A DNA stretch of 6,936 nt, from the NCBI GenBank assembly GCA_900768245.1, contig CAAGCE010000296.1, positions 1 to 6,936 on the forward strand, in the 5' to 3' direction. Position numbers and translations under genes: made by a program. The notes below the pieces were generated by a model. That model was not told the DNA's origin. It made no database searches and was given only the letters and a program-made list of their open reading frames with translations. Source of the stretch: Oscillospiraceae bacterium. Lineage in GTDB: Bacteria > Bacillota > Clostridia > Oscillospirales > Ruminococcaceae. Of this stretch, positions 1 through 4,271 are shown piece after piece. The stretch's first letter is position 1. Each line of letters opens with the position of its first letter.

Positions 1-121
1 AGATAGTATGAGCGAAAGGCAGATTACCGGCTGATTTCAGATTGAACGTTCGATACATCTGTTGTACCAACTGGTAGAAGCTGCATTGCGCTTATTCTAT
101 CCTATACAAACAAAATAACCC

Positions 122-162
122 TTTTCAAAATTTGCGAGCGTAAGCGGAGCAAATTTTGAAAA
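122..162. repeat. Palindromic repeat with perfect 14-bp arms
   Basis: The left arm TTTTCAAAATTTGC (122-135) is the exact reverse complement of the right arm GCAAATTTTGAAAA (149-162). They flank a 13-nt loop, GAGCGTAAGCGGA. The stem has no T-tract beyond its arms on either strand, so it does not look like an intrinsic terminator. The layout suggests an interspersed palindromic element, and I have the impression that similar GCGAGCGTAAGCGGAGC cores recur in clostridial genomes. Only one copy lies in this window, so the repeated status is inferred. Confidence 0.7.
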
Positions 163-187
163 CAAAGCAAACAAAGCAAACACAGCA
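161..187. repeat. Three tandem copies of a 9-nt unit
   Basis: AACAAAGCA is repeated at 161-169 and 170-178, and a third copy with one change (AACACAGCA) follows at 179-187. The array starts on the last two bases of the palindrome at 122-162. It probably arose by slippage. There are no spacers, so it is not a CRISPR array, and no function is evident. Confidence 0.6.
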
Positions 188-283
188 AAAGTACAATTTC
201 AATCAAGTTACGCAGTATATCATAAACAGCACGTTCAAAGCGGGAAGGGGAAACGGAGTTTAGTGTGAAAAGTTCGGTACAAC

Positions 284-314
284 AAAAATCGGGCGGATAT
301 GGGATCCGCCCGAT
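284..314 (-). terminator. Intrinsic terminator, minus strand
   Basis: An 11-bp perfect, GC-rich stem pairs 288-298 (ATCGGGCGGAT) with 304-314 (ATCCGCCCGAT) around a 5-nt loop. Read on the minus strand, the stem ends in a run of five T (288-284) followed by GTTG, which is the expected uridine tract. On the plus strand the stem is followed by AAAATTTG, so it should work in one direction only. It is the first strong terminator downstream of the three-gene minus operon, about 230 nt past the last stop codon. It could therefore end that transcript, or a separate RNA made from 315-450. Confidence 0.85.
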
Positions 315-544
315 AAAATTTGTATAGAATTGTCAGTATATGCATAAATACAACATTTGTGCAATATCCGGGCAATACATACCGCCAGAACCGCTTTTTA
401 TGATACCAATGCCCTTAGGAGCAGTCCGTGTATGCTGCCTTTTTGTGAATTATAACCTGCGGTACAAGCCAAAGTTGGCTGTCCAAATAAAAAAATATGA
501 AAAATTACGCAGAAAATTACCGTTTGCTCAGCTATGCTTTGTTC
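315..544 (-). other. Non-coding stretch: long 3' UTR or possible small RNA
   Basis: This lies between the stop codon of the 160-aa gene and the minus-strand terminator and contains no credible minus-strand gene. A perfect TATAAT is present on the minus strand at 449-454 but has no good -35 at 16-18 nt. A 14-bp palindrome, AGCCAAAGTTGGCT (467-480), sits just upstream of it. If the TATAAT is active, a transcript of roughly 155 nt would run from near 442 to the terminator at 284-314. I do not recognise a known RNA family (SRP RNA, 6S and tmRNA signatures were looked for and not seen). The conservative reading is an operon 3' UTR. Confidence 0.3.
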
Positions 545-1027
545 TCAGTAAATATAGTGTATCTTTCCGCTTTTTGCATCGGATAAAACATAAACGCTCT
601 TTGCTGTGCTGTGGGAAATGCCTTCTGCGTCGGTATAGTCTGCACCGATATATGCAACGGCTGCTTCAAAGTTTGAATAGCTTGCATAGTTGAGCTCGCT
701 TATTTCCGCTGCCGAAAGACTTGAACCCGAACCGATTATATAAACCTTTTCCGTTGTGCAGCTTTCATCATACATATAATCAAAGCCAAGACCGCATTTT
801 TTCAGATAATCCTCCGTTGTGACACAGCCCGAAAAGCTCATTGAATCACTTGAAAAGCATTTTTCTATCTTGCTTTCCGATTTTCTTTCACAGGCACTCA
901 CAAGCTTTTTTACTGCAGACATTCCCGACGGTGATGCTGCGCTTTTGGCAGTGACAAGTGCCGAAAGTATTATCAGCACCGCAAGAACTGCACTGACAAT
1001 TACCGATGCTTTTATATTCCTGCTCAT
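545..1027 (-). CDS. Small N-terminally anchored extracytoplasmic protein, unknown function
   Basis: This 160-aa protein is not recognised. Residues 1-6 are basic (MSRNIK) and residues 7-27 form one hydrophobic helix, either a membrane anchor or a signal peptide. VTA at 25-27 would allow signal peptidase I cleavage, and there is no lipobox cysteine. The rest is a polar domain predicted outside the cell. It has five cysteines (46, 57, 68, 78, 90), and after residue 93 it appears strand-rich (VYIIGS, SVYVLS, KIHYIY). The stretch VKKLVSACERKSESKIEKCF resembles the first helix of small NTF2-like extracytoplasmic domains, but this is a weak guess. It is the last gene of the minus operon. Its ATG overlaps the stop of the 637-aa lipoprotein gene (TAATG), with AGGAGG ten nt upstream. 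That arrangement implies coupled translation and probably a shared process with the lipoprotein. The reading frame is intact. Confidence 0.8.
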   Translation of the reverse strand: MSRNIKASVIVSAVLAVLIILSALVTAKSAASPSGMSAVKKLVSACERKSESKIEKCFSSDSMSFSGCVTTEDYLKKCGLGFDYMYDESCTTEKVYIIGSGSSLSAAEISELNYASYSNFEAAVAYIGADYTDAEGISHSTAKSVYVLSDAKSGKIHYIY

Positions 1028-1043
1028 TATATGAAATCCTCCT
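1027..1043 (-). promoter_or_regulatory. Ribosome binding site and TAATG stop-start overlap
   Basis: On the minus strand AGGAGG (1043-1038) stands 10 nt before the ATG of the 160-aa gene. It lies inside the Glu-Glu-Asp codons near the C-terminus of the upstream lipoprotein. The upstream TAA (1029-1027) shares its last A with the ATG. This fixes the start of the downstream gene and indicates translational coupling. Confidence 0.85.
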
Positions 1044-2940
1044 CGTCGTCATCATCTTCGGTATCTGTATCATTGTGCGCAGTATCAACAGCTGCGGAGA
1101 CTTGCTCAATGTATGTTGAAGCGGTCGCTGCTGCGGCGGAAGCCATTCCCGTTACTGCGGCTGCTGCCTTTGACGCTGCTTTCGATCCGGACGCTGCCTT
1201 GCTCCAGCTCTTTATATTCACCAGTACAGCTATTATAAATGCCGCAGATGCCGCCGCAAGGACAATTACCCCCAATATGCCGAAAAGGTTCACTCCCTTT
1301 TCAACTGCACCAAAATTGAGTGTTCCGCTTACTGTTCCCGCATACACACCGTCAGGCTGTTCGTCAAGCGGTACTATATTGCTGTTTTCAAGCACGGTAA
1401 GAGAGGAGATCCCCGACTGCCTGAACTCAAAGCCTGCCTCGCTGTATGATGTAAGAGGATAAAGCTCCATTTCTGCCGAATAGATTTTTATCGTGCTGAA
1501 CGGTGAACCGCTGAGACCCTTTTCGACCTTGAATGAACAGTCGGTACGCTCACCTGTGTAGTTATACACAAAGGTTTTGTAGAGCGTTGCTGCGTTCTCT
1601 GCCGACGCTGTTCCGAAATCAAGAGTGTATGTGGTTATTCCGTCCTTGTCGCTGTCTTTAAGGCTCGTTTTTTCAGGTGCGGAAGAGCTTAATGACGAAT
1701 AAAGCACTTCCTTTGCGGCAGGAAGCATTTCTGTCGGAACAGACATATCAAGCTTCAGCTTTACCTTTGCACCCACAAAGTCAAGTATCACCTTCAGATC
1801 GTCAAAATTAACGTCCCAGTTGAAAGATAATACAGCATTTCCGCCATTGTTTATATAATTTGGATAGTATGTATAGTAAATGCGGTCGTTTTCATCATAA
1901 TTGCGGTAAAGTGTTGCAGCACCGCTGTCTGTACATTCCGCACCGTCAAAAAGGTACAGATTGCTTGAAAATGCACTGTATGAGTCGGGTCTTGTGTAAT
2001 AATTGCCGCTCATAGCTTCGGAAATATCTATTCTTATTGAGCGTCCGCCCTCGCTGTCAGGTGTTACGGCAACACCGAATACAGCTTCACAGCAAAGAAT
2101 GTTGCTTGTTTCGCTTGCGATGACTTCTGCCGGTACACCGCTCATTGACGCTGTGTAAATGACCTTGTTTTCTTCGTCTGTTCTGACTATCGATGTTGCA
2201 TCAGATGCAAGGCTGTTGAAATAATCATCAGTATCAAAGCCCGACTCATTTATCCGGTCGATAGTATCAGAATAGAAAGTGAATACTATTTTGCGGTTAT
2301 ATGTGCTGTCGGAAAGAAATTCCGTTGTAACATCTACATTTGATGCATAGCTGCTGCTTGAATCATTGATACTGAGCTGATTGTAGCTTGAATATTCAGT
2401 GCCGTTGAAAACTATTTTGCTGCTGCCGAGTTCAAACCAGTTGCTTTGGTCTGTACCGCTTACGATCTTATCTGCGGCAAGTCCGTTTTCAAGCCAGCCC
2501 AGCAGGTCAAGTGATGTGAAGTTCTCTTCAAAGCAGATGCTGCGGTTGAACGGCGATTTTTCATTTACAAATGATATATCCGGTTCTATCTCATTATTCG
2601 GGTCGGCATTAAGAATGCTGCTTATGCCTGTGCGGTAGTCGTCAATGCCGTTGAATTCATATGTAAAAGTATAAATAAGATAGTCGGCATTGGATGATGT
2701 TTTGTATGTCAGTTCGGTCGGAATGTATTTTTTTACTGTTGCTTCAATGCTTGCAGCACCGCCGGAAACATATTCGCCAAGGTCGCTGTTTGAAAGCTGT
2801 GCTGTTATCACTCTCTTGCCCGAAAAGCTGTCGTCCGCCGTCAAAACGGTGTCAACGGTCGCTCCGCAGGCTGAAAAAAGCATTGCGCAGCATATCATTA
2901 TCAAAGAAAAGAATACTGCCTTTATTGCTCTTGTTTTCAT
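1027..2940 (-). CDS. Large lipoprotein with C-terminal membrane helix and acidic tail, unknown function
   Basis: This 637-aa protein has a clear lipoprotein signal: basic start (MKTRAIK), hydrophobic core, then LFSAC with the lipidated cysteine at residue 25. Residues 26 to about 548 form a large Ser/Thr/Tyr/Asp-rich domain expected outside the membrane. Residues of about 550-575 are a second hydrophobic helix (GILGVIVLAAASAAFIIAVL), followed by a basic juxtamembrane KSWSK, an Ala/Ser-rich linker (580-620) and an acidic end (TEDDDDEEDFI). By the positive-inside rule the tail should be cytoplasmic, so the protein would be held by both a lipid and a helix. The segment just after the cysteine (TVDTVLTADDSFSGKRVIT) loosely recalls LppM-like or DUF3153-like lipoproteins, but I cannot confirm this. 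GGAGAG at 2953-2948, 7 nt upstream, supports the start. It is the middle gene of the operon, 18 nt after the zinc-ribbon gene. No enzymatic motif was seen. Confidence 0.85.
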   Translation of the reverse strand: MKTRAIKAVFFSLIMICCAMLFSACGATVDTVLTADDSFSGKRVITAQLSNSDLGEYVSGGAASIEATVKKYIPTELTYKTSSNADYLIYTFTYEFNGIDDYRTGISSILNADPNNEIEPDISFVNEKSPFNRSICFEENFTSLDLLGWLENGLAADKIVSGTDQSNWFELGSSKIVFNGTEYSSYNQLSINDSSSSYASNVDVTTEFLSDSTYNRKIVFTFYSDTIDRINESGFDTDDYFNSLASDATSIVRTDEENKVIYTASMSGVPAEVIASETSNILCCEAVFGVAVTPDSEGGRSIRIDISEAMSGNYYTRPDSYSAFSSNLYLFDGAECTDSGAATLYRNYDENDRIYYTYYPNYINNGGNAVLSFNWDVNFDDLKVILDFVGAKVKLKLDMSVPTEMLPAAKEVLYSSLSSSAPEKTSLKDSDKDGITTYTLDFGTASAENAATLYKTFVYNYTGERTDCSFKVEKGLSGSPFSTIKIYSAEMELYPLTSYSEAGFEFRQSGISSLTVLENSNIVPLDEQPDGVYAGTVSGTLNFGAVEKGVNLFGILGVIVLAAASAAFIIAVLVNIKSWSKAASGSKAASKAAAAVTGMASAAAATASTYIEQVSAAVDTAHNDTDTEDDDDEEDFI

Positions 2941-2958
2941 AGGTCTGCTCTCCGTTTC

Positions 2959-3882
2959 TTACCATAATAAGCTGCTGAAAAGGCTGCTTGACATATTTTT
3001 GAATGCGTCGATAACATCGCTTATCAATGCTGCCGTAAATCTTCCGCCTGTGAATGACGAAACAAGGAATACTGCGGCAACAACGGCGATATATGCCCAG
3101 AACGGTGATGTTTCAAATTTGTCAAGCTTCTGCATACCCATATAATTAAGTATAACGGCAGAAACCGCTGCAAGAAAAATAAGAATGATTGAAACAGGTG
3201 CATATATCCAGCCGAAGATCAATGCTCCGAGCATAAATACGGCAGATGGGATATAAGCCGTTGTGAACATATTGCAGATATTTGCGAAGCCTGCTTTTTT
3301 TCTGAAAATTGCAAGAACGGCAGCTATCAGTACCACAAAGCAGGCAAAAATTATCAGCATAAAGAGAAAATTAAGTGCAAAAAGCTTGAATGCACCTGCG
3401 CCGACGCTTGAAAGACCTGCCGCAAAATCGCTCCACGAAATGTCGAAATATGTTCCGACAGCTGTTTTGCCGACAATAAATAAGAGATGACGTGCGGTAA
3501 CGGTTATTGCAAGTGCTGAAATAATAAGCTCTGCGGCAGCAAATATTGCCCAGAGAATATCCTTTCTCCTTCCGCTCGCAACCGTCTGCTTGACAGGTGA
3601 CTTCATTGCGCCCTTGAAAACGCTTATAAGCTCGCTTACGATAGGATTCTGCTTAAAGCTTTCCGCAGCCTTTTTTGCAGCGTCGGCAGCTCCGCCGGCT
3701 GTGTTTTCATCAGCCTGAACGTCAGGAACAGTCTGAACGGCTGTACTTGTCTGAGCGGCATTATCTTCTGTTACAGTATGATTTTCGCCCGATGATGTGC
3801 TTGTGTTTTCAGCAGATGCATTTTCTGTGCAGCTGCAGATCTCCCCCTCGGAAAGCTCTTTTCCGCATCTTGAACAAATCAT
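2959..3882 (-). CDS. Zinc-ribbon multi-pass membrane protein, Yip1/DUF6574-like in layout
   Basis: This 307-aa protein begins with a minimal zinc ribbon, MICSRCGKELSEGEICSC (Cys 3, 6, 16, 18; CxxC-x9-CxC). A low-complexity Ser/Thr/Ala/Glu linker follows (about 19-75), then an amphipathic stretch (75-105). Five predicted membrane helices come next: about 108-130, 166-193, 206-226, 228-249 and 260-278. The layout matches the broad group of Firmicutes proteins in which an N-terminal cytoplasmic zinc ribbon is fused to a Yip1-like membrane domain. Their function is generally unknown. The family match is from layout only. AAAGGGG (3896-3890) lies 7 nt before the ATG, and a good promoter lies at 4010-4038, so this is the first gene of the minus operon. 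Its stop is 18 nt before the lipoprotein gene, whose ribosome binding site fills the gap. It could act as a membrane scaffold or sensor for the two exported partners, which is inference from context. Confidence 0.85.
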   Translation of the reverse strand: MICSRCGKELSEGEICSCTENASAENTSTSSGENHTVTEDNAAQTSTAVQTVPDVQADENTAGGAADAAKKAAESFKQNPIVSELISVFKGAMKSPVKQTVASGRRKDILWAIFAAAELIISALAITVTARHLLFIVGKTAVGTYFDISWSDFAAGLSSVGAGAFKLFALNFLFMLIIFACFVVLIAAVLAIFRKKAGFANICNMFTTAYIPSAVFMLGALIFGWIYAPVSIILIFLAAVSAVILNYMGMQKLDKFETSPFWAYIAVVAAVFLVSSFTGGRFTAALISDVIDAFKNMSSSLFSSLLW

Positions 3883-3933
3883 AGTTATACCCCTTTAAAC
3901 CTTTTATTTTGCCTGTTAAGACAACATACAATC

Positions 3934-4006
3934 AAGGAAGCACTGATTAAATCACGTCTAACGACTTGGCACACATCTTGCTTGCAGATTTGATCAGCAT
4001 TTCCTT
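3934..4006. repeat. Imperfect inverted repeat, 20-bp arms, MITE-like or hairpin leader
   Basis: The arm AAGGAAGCACTGATTAAATC (3934-3953) matches the reverse complement of 3987-4006 (AAGGAAATGCTGATCAAATC) at 16 of 20 positions. The loop is 33 nt. In RNA from either strand two of the four mismatches become G-U pairs, so a long hairpin is possible. It lies immediately downstream of the predicted start site of the minus operon and would form most of its 5' leader. Size and terminal symmetry resemble a small non-autonomous element, but no target duplication is obvious. Confidence 0.6.
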
Positions 4007-4009
4007 AAA

Positions 4010-4038
4010 ATTATATTATATTTTTTTACAAAATGCAA
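4010..4038 (-). promoter_or_regulatory. Sigma-A-type promoter of the minus operon
   Basis: On the minus strand TTGCAT (4038-4033) and TATAAT (4015-4010) are separated by 17 nt. A second TATAAT overlaps at 4020-4015. Transcription would start near 4003, giving a leader of about 120 nt before the ATG at 3882 that contains the inverted repeat. No operator could be assigned. Confidence 0.6.
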
Positions 4039-4172
4039 TATATTTCTTTATATTTTAAAGTATAATTGCGTTTAAAAGCTGATGTCTTTGTAAAAAAGAA
4101 AATTATGTATAGAAACCTTACAATAAAAATGCAGCTTAATCGTTTAAAATTGTGAATTTTTTTATTACCCCC

Positions 4173-4201
4173 TTGCAATAATTAGAGGTTGATGTTAGAA
4201 T
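4173..4201 (+). promoter_or_regulatory. Extended -10 promoter of the phosphorylase gene
   Basis: TTGCAA (4173-4178) and TAGAAT (4196-4201) are 17 nt apart, and TGT immediately precedes the -10, giving an extended -10 element. An A at 4208 is well placed as the start site, for a 64-nt leader. Upstream alternatives are a perfect TATAAT at 4061-4066 with no good -35, and TTTACA (4025-4030) with TATATT (4049-4054) at 18 nt. No clear cre site was found. Confidence 0.55.
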
Positions 4202-4255
4202 GTATTTATGAAAGTATGGGCTGAAAAGTCTGTCGAAAAATAATGTGAAAGTATA

Positions 4256-4262
4256 AAAGGAG
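4256..4262 (+). promoter_or_regulatory. Ribosome binding site of the phosphorylase gene
   Basis: AAAGGAG stands 9 nt before the ATG at 4272. It is a near-perfect Shine-Dalgarno and confirms this start, which also matches the usual N-terminus of GH94 enzymes (M-x-[FY]-G-x-F-D). Confidence 0.85.
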
Positions 4263-4271
4263 TGTGTTCCA

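Larger units (their letters stand above)
1..283. other. Intergenic stretch without a convincing gene
   Basis: No start codon with a ribosome binding site and no long open frame is visible on either strand. One plus-strand frame, from 2 to 118, reads as protein-like sequence ending in LYQLVEAALRLFYPIQTK and a TAA, but an in-frame TGA at 32-34 interrupts it and it has no start. It may be the decayed tail of a gene lying to the left, or chance. The rest holds a palindromic repeat (122-162) and a short tandem repeat (161-187), listed separately. Nothing else was recognised here. Confidence 0.5.

Noticed and set aside
122..162. Intrinsic terminator
   Set aside because: The stem is followed by ACAAAG on plus and GGGTTATT on minus, so there is no T-tract beyond the stem, and no transcript clearly ends here.
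161..187. CRISPR-like repeat
   Set aside because: Units are 9 nt and contiguous, with no spacers and no cas genes.
60..284. Distant 9-bp inverted repeat TGTTGTACC (60-68) and GGTACAACA (276-284) as ends of an insertion element
   Set aside because: Nine bases over about 200 nt are easily chance; no transposase and no target duplication between them.
340..693. Plus-strand open frame of 117 aa
   Set aside because: It overlaps the antisense of the 160-aa gene, has no ribosome binding site and a composition rich in Cys, Leu and Arg typical of a shadow frame.
1031..1462. Plus-strand open frame of 143 aa starting in poly-Ser
   Set aside because: It is the exact antisense of the acidic tail and Ala-rich region of the lipoprotein gene; the poly-Ser is the complement of Asp/Glu codons.
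2690..3145. Plus-strand open frame of 151 aa
   Set aside because: It runs antisense across two genes of the operon and their junction, with no ribosome binding site.
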